Positions 48,573-58,275 of a stretch of DNA of 64,000 nucleotides are shown piece by piece. The position numbers and the translations under genes were made by a program. The DNA is from Teratosphaeria epicoccoides (lineage: Eukaryota; Ascomycota; Dothideomycetes; Mycosphaerellales; Teratosphaeriaceae). The first letter of the stretch is position 1. Every line of letters begins with the position of its first letter. Under the pieces are notes generated by a model. The model was not told the origin of the DNA. It did not search any database and saw only the letters and a list, made by a program, of their open reading frames with translations. Location: positions 186,001 to 250,000 of the forward strand of contig JADDMT010000017.1 of assembly GCA_021401465.1 (NCBI GenBank), written 5' to 3'.

Positions 48573-48978
48573 TTGTTCCCATGATGACTAAATTGGACAA
48601 AGCGCAGGTCTTCGCGGCGTTGAGACGCTGCTGAGCTAGCTTTACCCTGCACTTGTACGTAGCCTGTGTCGATGGTCGCCCGACTCATGATCGTGTCAAG
48701 CCAGGCGTACTTGCAGTGTAGCGGCGTTCACAACGTCGGTTGCATGATTCACGATACTCCAGAACGTCCTGCAAAGCTGCGAAATGAACGTATGGGTCAA
48801 GGGGCTGGTCCAACGTGAGTCTCGCCAAAGCCTCGATTGCATCCCCTCACTGAGCTGTTCATCAGACCGCACATCATTTGATCCCTGCTATTCCCGGTGG
48901 GCCAGGGCGAGTATATATACGACAGCTGCCCCTCTCAGTGTTCTTCCTTACTGAACATTGATCGCGCCCCCAGCCAAC
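48573..48978. other. Intergenic: former epoxide hydrolase promoter
   Basis: About 400 bases between the peroxidase stop and the epoxide hydrolase pseudogene start. A TATA-like GTATATATAC lies near 48912. No gene was seen. Confidence 0.5.
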
Positions 48979-50580
48979 ATGCCTTTTGACACAATTTCAT
49001 CGAAAGCTTCCATCAAACCTGTGCCTTTCAAGGCGCAGGTCCCTGATATGTAGCTGCAGACGTTCCGCCACATGGTACAGCTCGGCTGCATTGGACCCGA
49101 GACTTACGAGAACAACGTTGCGGATGTGAAGGACTTCACCAGTTTCGGCATCACTCGCAAATGGCTCGCCGAGGCGAAACAAGTCTGGATGACCAAGTAC
49201 GAGTGGAGGAAGACCGAGGACAGAATCAACCGCCTCCCCAACTACACAGCTGAGATCGAGGACGACGGTTTCGACTTCAAGGTCCACTTTGCAGCATTGT
49301 TCAGCAAAAGGGTGGATGCGGTGCCTCTGCTCCTGTCTCACGGCTGGCCTGGAAGCTTCCTCGAGTTCTTGGGCGTTCCAGAGGAGCTGAGCTCGAAATA
49401 CGACGAAAACCGCCTGCCGTACCACGTCATTGTGCCAAGTCTCCCAGGATACTGCTATTCCAATGGACCACCAGCTCATAAGGACTTCACGGTTCAGGAC
49501 ATGGCGAGGGTGCTGGATAAGCTGATGCTTGGACTGGGTTTTGGAAACGGGTAAGAGATCCCTCGTCCAGTGAACGTAGACGTTTCTGATCGTTCCTTGC
49601 TTTGAAGGTATGTCGCCCAAGGAGGCGACATCGGTTCGTTCATCACGAGAGTCCTCGCCGTGTCAAGCCCAGCCTGCAAGGCAGCGCACCTCAACTCTGC
49701 ATCGGTGTGTTGCCGAAAGATGAAGCGGAAGCCAAAGGGCTTGACCAGAAAGGTCAGAAGGCCGTGGCTCGAGCTACGGATTTCGCCACGTTGGGCTCAG
49801 CATATGCGCGGGAGCACGGCACAAGGCCGAGCACTATTGGTCTGGTGTTGTCTTCTAGTCCCATAGCACTGCTGGCATGGTAAGCTACACAGTACATCAA
49901 GTCTGATGCACCCGGAAGAACAAACAGCTGATCGCGAACTCTTATCTGTAGGATTGGCGAGAAGTTCCTGCAGTGGAGCGATCAATCACCTCCACTCAGC
50001 GAGATCCCGGACGACGTGACCCTGTGGTGGTAAGCCAAACGTGCTGCAACCTTGTGTGCAGGTTGGTACTGACACGAGGATCTCTGATGTAGGATGACCC
50101 AAACCTTCCCACGCTCCATCTACCCGTACCGCCAATGCTTTGGACCCAAACCCACTTTCTTCCACGAGGATCCTGCTTGGTACATCAAGAAGCCATTGGG
50201 TTACTCGTGGCATCCGCAGGAGCCGCAGGAGCTTGCCCCGACGCCTGTGACTTTGGTTGCAAACGTGAGTGCTACCTCGCGCGTGGTGAGATTTGCCGTC
50301 CGTGCAGCTGACCCCTTCTCCAATCCAGACTGGTAATCTAGTCTGGCATCGCGAACACAACAAAGGTGGCCACTTTGCGGCTCTGGAATTGCCGAAAGAA
50401 TTCACAAAAGACATCGAGGAATTCATCCAGCACTTTGACCTAAGAAACGATGGCTGGTACACAGGGACAGCTCAGGCGTCAGGCCGGTCTCGCAATATTA
50501 GAAGCAGTCATTTGCCACTTCTACTGGATCGTGGCAGCAAGCAGACAGGTTGGCGAGTGGCGTTGCCTGCGGAAAGTTGA
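48979..50580 (+). pseudogene. Epoxide hydrolase pseudogene (alpha/beta-hydrolase)
   Basis: Clearly an alpha/beta epoxide hydrolase: the N-terminal cap segment (GITRKWLAEAKQVWMTKYEWRKTEDRINRLPNY), LLLSHGWPGSFLEFL (HGxP oxyanion motif), YVAQGGDIGSF (nucleophile Asp), and later LVWHREHNKGGHFAALELP (catalytic His). Introns at 49553, 49881, 50031 and 50263 (approximate donors) are normal. Two lesions break it: an in-frame TAG at codon 25, where a Gln codon (CAG) would fit, and a one-base deletion near 49695 that shifts frame within CKAAHLN before CIGVLPKDEAEAKGL. A 9-base CCGCAGGAG duplication near 50213-50230 also occurs. The C-terminus after HFDLRNDGWYTG is unlike the family. The lesions could be sequencing errors, but two independent ones argue for loss. 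Confidence 0.8.
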
Positions 50581-51610
50581 GGCCGCAACGAGGTGCTTCA
50601 TTTAGGTTAAAATCAGGCGGAATATCGGAAAGGGAAGTTTCGTTTAGGACGCAGAGAACCTGTGGAGCGTCAGACAGTCAACCCGCTTGGGATCACGAAG
50701 GAGGTGCACCACTCGCAGCCATACGTCTGGAGAATTGCTGGCTGTTGCTGTCGCATGAACGGACTAGGCAAGATCATCTCCGGGCAAAGCGTTACCAGAC
50801 TGGCTTCAGATCGAGCTCGAAGGAAGATGTTGGCGCTTGGAGTGGTTTCAGGTGCCGCTGAGTCCATAGCGGCTGCTATACAGGCGAGCTATCAGGAACC
50901 ATAAAGTTCGGGTTTATTTGAACGTCAAACTGATGAGAATGTCGGCGTACCTGTTGAAAGATCGCTCCTAACAAAACTATGAACAGACGACGGGGATCCA
51001 TTTGTTGGTTGATTGCAAAACCACATCATCACTTGAGCTTGCTAACCATGACGAAGTACAGGCCGCATGCAAAGCCCATGGCATCACAGAAGCCCGAAGG
51101 CGCCGGATACCAACAAACCAAGAGGATCTAAAGGCTTCGGACCATCGGATCCGGTCTGCGAACGAGCAATGCCGGTATGCTGTGTTCCAGCACATTACGG
51201 GACTGCGCTGCCGCAGCACAGTCTGCAATAGTGGATCGAAGGGTCATGAGATGAAGCAAAGGAGTTGCTGTCCATCCTACGTGCCTTCCTGAGGTAGACG
51301 ATGGCAGACACGGAGACGCTGTGCCTCTTGATATACAAGCAAGCGATCAGATGCAAAACCGCCGCCGCAAGCCTTCAGCCTATCGCTTTGTTGTCCAGGC
51401 TCACATCCTTGATGACCCAAGCGATCGCCTATCGCGACCCATCCCGAGTCGCAGCCGAGAGGACGCGTCTCGAGACTTCGATGTGTGCTTTCCTTGACGC
51501 GACCTGGACCACAGATACTCCCCTCCAAGCCTCAGAAAGCTCGACGGGCGTGCAGAGAAAGGACCTGGATCCTACAACCCGCGATCGAATGTTTCGGCTC
51601 TAGAAGCTGC

Positions 51611-51679
51611 AGCACGGGGATAAACCGACCCGCAGCGCGAAGATGAACCGACCCACAGCGCGGGGATAAACCGATCCAC
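51611..51679. repeat. Three tandem 23-base repeats
   Basis: Three consecutive 23-base units built on AGCGCGGGGATAAACCGACC plus three bases (the first AGCAC..., the second AGCGCGAAGATG...) differ at few positions. Non-coding. Confidence 0.9.
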
Positions 51680-51699
51680 AGCTGACCTGAGGAACTCGT

Positions 51700-51960
51700 C
51701 GATCCAGACTTCGGTCACGTCGGCGCACAGGCAGCCTCCAGCTGGGATCCGGAAACCGTTGCAGGCGAGATGAATGCGGACAGCCTCTTCGCGGATTTGA
51801 TGCGATGTGTGCAGGAGTGCCGGCATCTTCGATGTGGTGAAAAGTTTGGCAAGGCAGATACCCATGAGACTGCCAGAGACCGTGCTCTCGAGCGGGATGG
51901 GCTCCGTAGCTCGGCAGGTAGGTTAAGGATGATGGCTGTGCCGAGAAAGTGGTCTTGTTT
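51700..51960 (-). pseudogene. Possible remnant of a 2EXR-type gene
   Basis: On the minus strand, HFLGTAIILNLPAELRS is followed in a shifted frame by SLMGICLAKLFTTSKMPALL, then HTSHQIREEAVRIHLACNGFRI. LPAELR, then PALLxxSxQIREEAxxIxxxxNxF, is the pattern of fungal 2EXR-domain proteins. The two parts are in different frames and no intron of usable size joins them, so I take it as a decayed copy. Function of the family is unknown. Confidence 0.4.
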
Positions 51961-52431
51961 TAGCCTCGCCGGATTCAAGTCGACGGAGCGGCATGACTTG
52001 CGGTGATCTTGCTGTGCTACTAGACCCTGTTCAAAGGCGAGCTCGGTCAAATTTACCAATAGCGGATTCGCTGTTCACGCGGCTCGAATTACTCCACGAT
52101 GTACTCGAGTTCCCGGTTTGTTTCGAAGGGGTGTGTCGAGTTGTTTCGGGCGGGCTTGACACCGGACAAACGTTGAGCGCGGGCACTTTTTCGGCGCCTT
52201 GTTTCATTCATGTTGGCAGGTGCTGGCAGCACCCGTCGGAGGATGCCGAGCGTAAATTTGGGGTCGGATCATGGACAGACCGTTCACATCGTTGTGACTC
52301 GGAATCTCGCATCGCCGGTATCTCAAATGCATCGCCTCGCCATGCTCGCTTTCCGTTTCCGCGCCTCAGAACGCTGCCCTGCGCAGATGCCAAGCCGCGG
52401 CCTGCAACACTTTCTCCGACCATGCCCATGC

Positions 52432-53501
52432 TCATAGGAAGTAATCCCTCACAGGATCGCTCCCAGCATGCTGCTGCTGCTGCTGCTCCATCCGATGCGC
52501 CTCGTTCTCAGGCGCTGCGTCGAAAACATTCCACTTCCTCTCGCCACCAGGACCTACCTCCAAAACACTGGCCAGATTCCCACACCTGTAGCAGTAATTT
52601 GGCGCGCTCCACACGGTAGACAGCCGATCGTCAAACATGACCATGTATCCTTCATTGCAGAGCTGATGCGCACGGAGGATGTGTGTCATGCTGTTGACTT
52701 CGAGAAACTTTTTGACGACCTGCGCGCCAAACGTGTAGCCAGCGCCGCGAGGGCTCAGCGAGAACTCGTCTCGCTCGGCGTCAGGGTCGCTCCAGACAAG
52801 ATCCGCCATTGGTCCTTCGTGCGGAATCTCTCGGAAGCGGTCGATGATCTTGATCTGGTCTATTGAATGTATGCTTGGGCTCAGCCCTCCATGCACACAG
52901 AAGATCTTGTCGTCGATGACGCAGCTCAGACTCAGGTAATCGAACATATCGGTGAAGTAGTGCCAGACGGCAGGATTGCCGTACTTGCGTGAGCACTCGG
53001 TGTAGAAGCCATAGGATTGGGTCACCCCCCGCGATTCGTGGTTGCCGCGGATCAGGTGGACGCGTTGGGGATAGCGAAGCTTCAGGCAGACCAGGAGAGA
53101 GATGGTCTCGATGCTGAAAAGACCCCGGTCGACATAGTCGCCTGGGTGGTCACGTCAGCGGATGCGAACATGTCGGGGCTGGTCGCGTGACCATACCGAG
53201 GAACAGATAATTTGTGTCGGGACAATATCCACCGATCTTGAAAATCTCGATCATGTCAAAGAACTGTCCGTGTATGTCGCCGACCACCGTGACCGGCGCC
53301 TGGATGTGCACCACATTGCTCTCCTTCATCAACAGCTCTTTCGTCTTGGCGCAGATTGCTTCGATGACGGAGTCGGCGAGGAGTTCCTTCTTGTACAGCC
53401 GCGCAATGCATTCGTCGAGGTCTACACTGGCTGTTCCATGGCCGTCAGCGCATGCAGGACGAGTGATGCAAGAGTAACGGCTCACCAGGAAGACCGGGCA
53501 T
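52432..53501 (-). CDS. PPH3: PP4 catalytic subunit (serine/threonine phosphatase, 3 exons)
   Basis: Exon 1 is only 16 bases (53486-53501, MPGLP), exon 2 is 53197-53421 and exon 3 is 52432-53141, giving 316 residues. All PPP motifs are present: GDIHGQFFDM, GDYVDRG (across the exon 2/3 junction), RGNHESR and HGGLSPS. DLDECIARLYKKELL at the start and the PP2A/PP4/PP6-type C-terminus DYFL point to PP4. PP4 dephosphorylates gamma-H2A and Rad53-type targets in DNA damage recovery. A Gln run (MEQQQQQH) precedes the tail. The first exon was found by matching the donor after CCTG with the acceptor GTGTAG; without it the protein lacks a start. Confidence 0.92.
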
Positions 53502-54278
53502 ATCTTAGACTGACTGGTCTGGGTGCACGGAGAACAGGTGAGCAGGAGATTGGCGAGGAGCTTAGGGCATCTACAACCATTGCGGCATGCGGACCATCAT
53601 GAGAGTGCGCGTGGGTGTTCGGTGTTCAGGCAGCGTCGACGTTTTGCCGCTCGACCACTCGACCATGTCTGCCTTGATGAGGCCGTCGCAGTGTCTGTCC
53701 CCCCAGGCGCGCGACCAAGGGGACCACATTGTCCGCCCCGGCTCGTCCCTCCCCGCCCTCCCATTAGCGCAATGCAAGCATGTAAACAACGGTGAATTTC
53801 CAGGTTCTTTTGGGATTTGGGATCCTCCAGACGCACAACACCAACCTTTCCCGCCTGATCATCATCATGGGACGCGTGAACTGACGTTACTCACTTCGCT
53901 GCATGTGTCACTTGATCGCTGGTCCGAGCAGTAAATAATTATTAATATTGACATCCAAGACAGCCACATGATCCATCCCTTCGCCGACGACCCTTGGACA
54001 CAACACAGAGCTAGACAGACCTTGGAGCAACGTTGCCGCAGCCGCACTGCAACAAGCAAGGGAACGCGGACCAGCTTCTTGTCCCCTTTGACACCCCCAT
54101 CTCTCCATCGCCGTCATCTTCATCACAGTCGGAGAGGCTTTTCGTACTTTTCCTATCAGCACTGAATCACCGCGCTCTTGCACGCTTGCATCGTCGGAGC
54201 GCCTTCCTCTGAGCGGCCTGCCACCCGTTTCGCAACACACCCGTTTCCTATTCACTTGCGCGCCGACGAACAGTGGAC
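53502..54278. other. Divergent promoter region
   Basis: About 780 bases between the PP4 gene and the Pro-rich protein gene, which diverge. No gene or repeat was recognised. Confidence 0.5.
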
Positions 54279-55946
54279 ATGTACCACCAGCACAGCCACA
54301 GCCAAGGCCATTCAGGGTGTGTCAGGAGTCATGCCGTCCCTCAAAGCTCGCGTCGAAGGCCAGGCAACCGATGTTTGCAACCGCTGACAGGACTTAGGCC
54401 GCCGCCCGCGAAAAGGCCCAAGGGTAATCCGGTCATCACAAAGTATCCGCCTCCACCAGGCTACAGAAGACCCAGCTGTCCGCCAACCTGGGCACCCCCG
54501 GTGCCGCAAAGCTATGGCTTCCAGTCAATGTACCCGACATACGGCCAGCCAGCGTATCCACCGTCTCAGTGGCCGGCCTTCCAGCAACCAGTAAACCCTT
54601 CGGTAGCCTACTCGCAATCTACACAGTCTTGTCCACCACACGCGGGCACGCTCTACCCCGCGTATTCGCTGCCATGGCCAGCTCCAGGCCCGACACCTCC
54701 TACAGGCGTTCCACAGTGGCAACATCCACCCCAGCAAGGTCTCCAGAACAACAAGCGTCGACATAGCTCCTCCCGTCCTCGGAGCGCGAGGGGATTGTCG
54801 AGGACCGACGCTCTGGATGGCAATGGCGATCCTCTTTCACCGCCGAGACATGGTGCAGGCACCGAAAGCTACCGCGACGCTATCGAACACGAATTCGACG
54901 ACGAATGCTATTTTGCGAGACATCCAGATGAGATACAACCCAGCTTAAGCCTGGGTCTGATTGAATGGCACTCCGCACTTCCGGCCAAATCGGCATTGCC
55001 TCCGACTTTCCAAGAGGCTGAACTCGAAGCTCTCGCGCCACGCAAGCCGAGGCCTGCGACCGAGCAATCCATATCTGAATATTTCACGAGCGACAAGGTC
55101 CACGAAACATTGCTCAGTGTACGGCAGACCGAATACTGGCAAGACATATGCGATGATGTGATCTACCGCGAGTTTCCAGTCCGCGCACCGCAAACGCTTA
55201 CTTTGTGGGAGCTCATTGAGAAATATCGCGACCGGCCGAATCCTGCTCGGAGTCCACAACCAGTTCGTGAGCCGACACCCGTGCTGTCACGAGGACCTAC
55301 CCCAATTCATTCGGAATACAACGGCGACGCTCGTTCTTCCGCTTCTGTCCACAGTGTCGAGCAGGGCGAGCAGACGGACATCCTTGGCGATCTCGAACAG
55401 GCTCTGTTCCCCAATCGTCAAGCAACTGGGAGCCGCTTGGGCTCGCATTCAAGGAGTCGCTCACGAGCACAATCGCGCAACCATTCAAGGCCTCATTCCC
55501 GTGCGGGCTCCGTCTGCTCAAGTGCAGGCGAACGCATTACCCGTCCTGTGCCGCTCGCACCTGTCCGCGACCTCAATCAAGAGAACATTCTCGCCGCGCT
55601 GGGCGTCACAGGCTCGCCAAAGTTGGTCTATCAGACGCCAGGGCCAGCCCTTGGTGCGCCGGCTCCTTCGTCCCAACACAATCGTGTAAACTCAGTCTGC
55701 AGTCAACGGAGCGATGCTTGCCACTCGCGACAAGCGTCAGTGGAAACGACAGCACACGTTGGTCAGCTCGATGCGATTGGGAGTGAGCGACACGTCAAGG
55801 CGTATGGTGAGCTGGATCTGGACGCCACGCCACGACCCAAATATGATAGAGTCGACAGTGGGAGGAAGAGGGGCTATGGCGAGGTCGATAATGACGACGA
55901 CGAGGCCACGCCGCAGCAAAATCGCTTCAAGGTGATCAAAGCTTAA
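54279..55946 (+). CDS. Pro/Tyr-rich protein of unknown function
   Basis: An intronless 555-residue frame starting at the ATG at 54279 (the frame is open two codons earlier from a GTG). The first 200 residues are rich in Pro, Tyr, Gln and Ser (YPPPPGYRRP, YPTYGQPAYPP), suggesting disorder. A more folded-looking middle segment (RDAIEHEFDDECYFARHPDE, LIEWHSALPAKSALPPTF, YFTSDKVHETLLSVRQTEYWQDICDDVIY, LTLWELIEKYRDRP) follows. Ser/Arg repeats (SHSRSRSRAQSRNHSRPHSRAGS) and the closing NRFKVIKA suggest nuclear or RNA-related localisation. I do not recognise a family. It may have an intron near the 5' end, because the first 45 codons look less conserved in character. Confidence 0.65.
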   Translation: MYHQHSHSQGHSGCVRSHAVPQSSRRRPGNRCLQPLTGLRPPPAKRPKGNPVITKYPPPPGYRRPSCPPTWAPPVPQSYGFQSMYPTYGQPAYPPSQWPAFQQPVNPSVAYSQSTQSCPPHAGTLYPAYSLPWPAPGPTPPTGVPQWQHPPQQGLQNNKRRHSSSRPRSARGLSRTDALDGNGDPLSPPRHGAGTESYRDAIEHEFDDECYFARHPDEIQPSLSLGLIEWHSALPAKSALPPTFQEAELEALAPRKPRPATEQSISEYFTSDKVHETLLSVRQTEYWQDICDDVIYREFPVRAPQTLTLWELIEKYRDRPNPARSPQPVREPTPVLSRGPTPIHSEYNGDARSSASVHSVEQGEQTDILGDLEQALFPNRQATGSRLGSHSRSRSRAQSRNHSRPHSRAGSVCSSAGERITRPVPLAPVRDLNQENILAALGVTGSPKLVYQTPGPALGAPAPSSQHNRVNSVCSQRSDACHSRQASVETTAHVGQLDAIGSERHVKAYGELDLDATPRPKYDRVDSGRKRGYGEVDNDDDEATPQQNRFKVIKA

Positions 55947-56119
55947 ATCGGTGGCGGTCATCATTTATTTCTCCTTTTCTCAATCTTTCACTAGTTCCAC
56001 GCAAGCATGAGCATGATGGCCACCACCGCCTCAGAATACAACGTTGCCTCATATCCAGCCAAGACTTCACAATTCCTGTACTCCCGTACTCCCGCCGAGC
56101 AAAATTGCCCAATCGCTCG

Positions 56120-57587
56120 TTACAGCGGCACAGTCACCGGTCCCTCTCCTACCTTTCTCGGTGCTGTTCGCGCCTTTCTCTCGCCACCCAAAGTCTGCAC
56201 CAATCCCGGATACACCACCAACATACCTCCACTCCGCCTCCTTGGGCTCTTCCAATCGAAATCCCATTGCGTTGGCTGACTCAGCAGAAAGAATCCGAAG
56301 CACGCGCCTCGTTTTACCACGTCGGCGAGGTCACGGACGCGGACATTGTTGTTGTTGCGAGAACACGCGAGGGGCTGGAGAACGGCGTCGAGGCGATTCA
56401 GAAGGCTGCGGACGTTCGGGTGTCGCGGGTCCGAGGGCGCGATGTCTGCATTGGAAAAAGCCGGGGGGAGGAGAAAGGTGGTGAGTTGCCGCCAGTAGGT
56501 GAGCAAGGGCGCGTGATCTGCTGGTGTTGTCTTGTCAGCTCGGGCACTTTGCTGCTGCATGGTGCAGAGACTCACCGCTGTCGTCGGCCCGTGCCGTCGT
56601 CATGGCCCTCAAACACTCCACCATGCCGGATGGCAGCAACGTCTTGTCGGCTGCGCAAGTCGGCCTGACACCTTCGAGCACCGTCCAAGCAATCAAGAAC
56701 CTCACAGCACCAGCTCTTGACCGCGGGTTCGACAGCAACCCGGCAATTTTCTGCGCAGTCATCGGACTGCCCCTCCCTATTAATGCAGCCAACTGCTCGA
56801 CCGACCCAGCATCCAAACGACTAGTGCCATCACCATTCACTCCGGCGGAGTAGTACGTCGTAGCATGCTGCGTGATCACCTCCCCGAGTCTTGAGAACTC
56901 GTGCTCCACATCGCCATCCGCCATTGGAGGCGGTAAATTCACGTTCGGGCTGGTGAGTGTGCTTTTGCTCCGCATCTTGCGTATCGGCAAGACTGCGATG
57001 ACAGTCTTCTCTGCTTCGCTCGAGTCGGATGGCTTTCGAGCCGATGGCTGGGGCTGACGCCGTTTGCGGAGGACGGTCGCCAGGCAAGCAAGGAGCATTG
57101 CGACGATGACGCCGGCGAAGAAGGCGCCGATCGCGATGCCTGCGGCTGCTCCGGCGGACACATGGGAAGGCAGTGCTGAGGACACAGTCTCCGACGCTAG
57201 GCCGGTACGTGCGGTGCTCGCTGGTGCGGAAAGATTCGTCGATGTTGTCGTGACGCTGCTTGTGACTTGTGCTGCGGACGTCGTTGATGCGACTGCGACC
57301 GCCGAGGCAGTACTGGAGCCCTTCGCACCACCGCTCGACGAAGAAGCGAACAGCTGCGTGAACGACACTATCTCTGCCACCCCACCGCCTGAAGACACCG
57401 TGTACGGAATGACCAAGGTCTCCGAGATCGCCACGTCATTGACTGTCCCCGTCGGCGTGACAGTATGCGTGCTAACCCCCGGAGTCGCTACGACGGTGTC
57501 CGTGAACGACTGCGTCGAGGCTGCTGATTTCCCGTCCGGCCACCAGACTACGGGGTACACGATCGTCTGCGTGTATTGCTGAGCCAT
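56120..57587 (-). CDS. Single-pass membrane protein with Ser/Thr-rich ectodomain (2 exons)
   Basis: Exons 56576-57587 and 56120-56517 (58-base intron) encode 469 residues. The N-terminal region (MAQQYTQTIVYPVVWWPDGKSA) precedes a Ser/Thr/Ala-rich ectodomain, likely O-glycosylated. One transmembrane segment (AGIAIGAFFAGVIVAMLLACLA) is followed by a basic stop-transfer (RKRRQ). The cytosolic part contains a conserved-looking region (GSVEQLAALIGRGSPMTAQKIAGLLSN, VRFLIAWTVLEGVRP) that crosses the intron into HAPLLTYWRQLTTFLLPP and ends with GACFGFFLLSQPTQWDFDW. No signal peptide is evident. The outline recalls WSC/Mid2-type stress sensors, but no such domain was identified. Confidence 0.72.
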
Positions 57588-58275
57588 GGCTCAGCACTCC
57601 GGGCGCAAGTGTCAGCGCCGGTCACGTTGTGAAGACTAATACATATTATCAGCAGCTCGCAACCCAGGACACCATTGTCTCGCCGCAAATCTTGTCCAGG
57701 TGAGAAGGCAAAGAGGTGGTAGAAAAGCGCAACGATGCCATCTCATCCCCTTACCTGTCCCACGTACCTTATCGCTCTGGGCCAAGCGTGCACAATGTGC
57801 ACACCCTCATTACATCTGTGTCCCAAACGTGAAGGCGTCGGCGCTCTCAGTCGACGCAGAAAAGGACAAATGTAATCTTTCCGGCGCGGAAGGTGTGGTG
57901 CACGCAGGTCACAGAACGCAGCCGCCCGGTCGCACCAGTCTCGGAGCTGACTCCTGCTTTCCGGCAGGAGGCAGCTTGTGCCGCACGAACTAGCCAGAAT
58001 CTGTGAAGATGGCATTAGCCTGTGTGGCGTGTGAATGAAAGAGATGACATCCATGTTGCCGTCGGTGGATTTGCTCTGCTTTTGCAGCCTCACAATGCCA
58101 CCGCCGCTCGCCAGCCGCCGTCTACAAAGCCGCTTCGGTCTTGGGGAGTGCGTGTTCACGCTTTCGAGACCATGACTAAAGGGAGGTGATCTTGATCTTC
58201 CCGTGAGTGAACTGTGTCTGGATGCAAAACGTCTCCCCTGGATCCCCAGGAATAGCTCTATTCTCTGAACAGTTG
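57588..58275. other. Intergenic region
   Basis: About 690 bases between the membrane protein start and the AP-3 beta stop codon, both minus strand. No gene or repeat was recognised. Confidence 0.5.

Larger units (their letters stand above)
50581..52431. other. Intergenic with gene fragment and tandem repeat
   Basis: About 1.85 kb between the epoxide hydrolase pseudogene and the PP4 gene 3' end. It holds a 23-base tandem repeat (51611-51679) and a minus-strand 2EXR-like fragment (listed separately). Other short frames have no recognisable product. Confidence 0.45.

Noticed and set aside
51301..51603. 100-codon plus-strand frame starting MADTETLCLLIYKQA
   Set aside because: It looks superficially plausible but has no recognised domain, no signal peptide and no supporting context. 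It lies in a decayed region.
56007..56668. Plus-strand frames opposite the membrane protein gene
   Set aside because: The minus strand has a better spliced product with a transmembrane segment and conserved-looking C-terminus.
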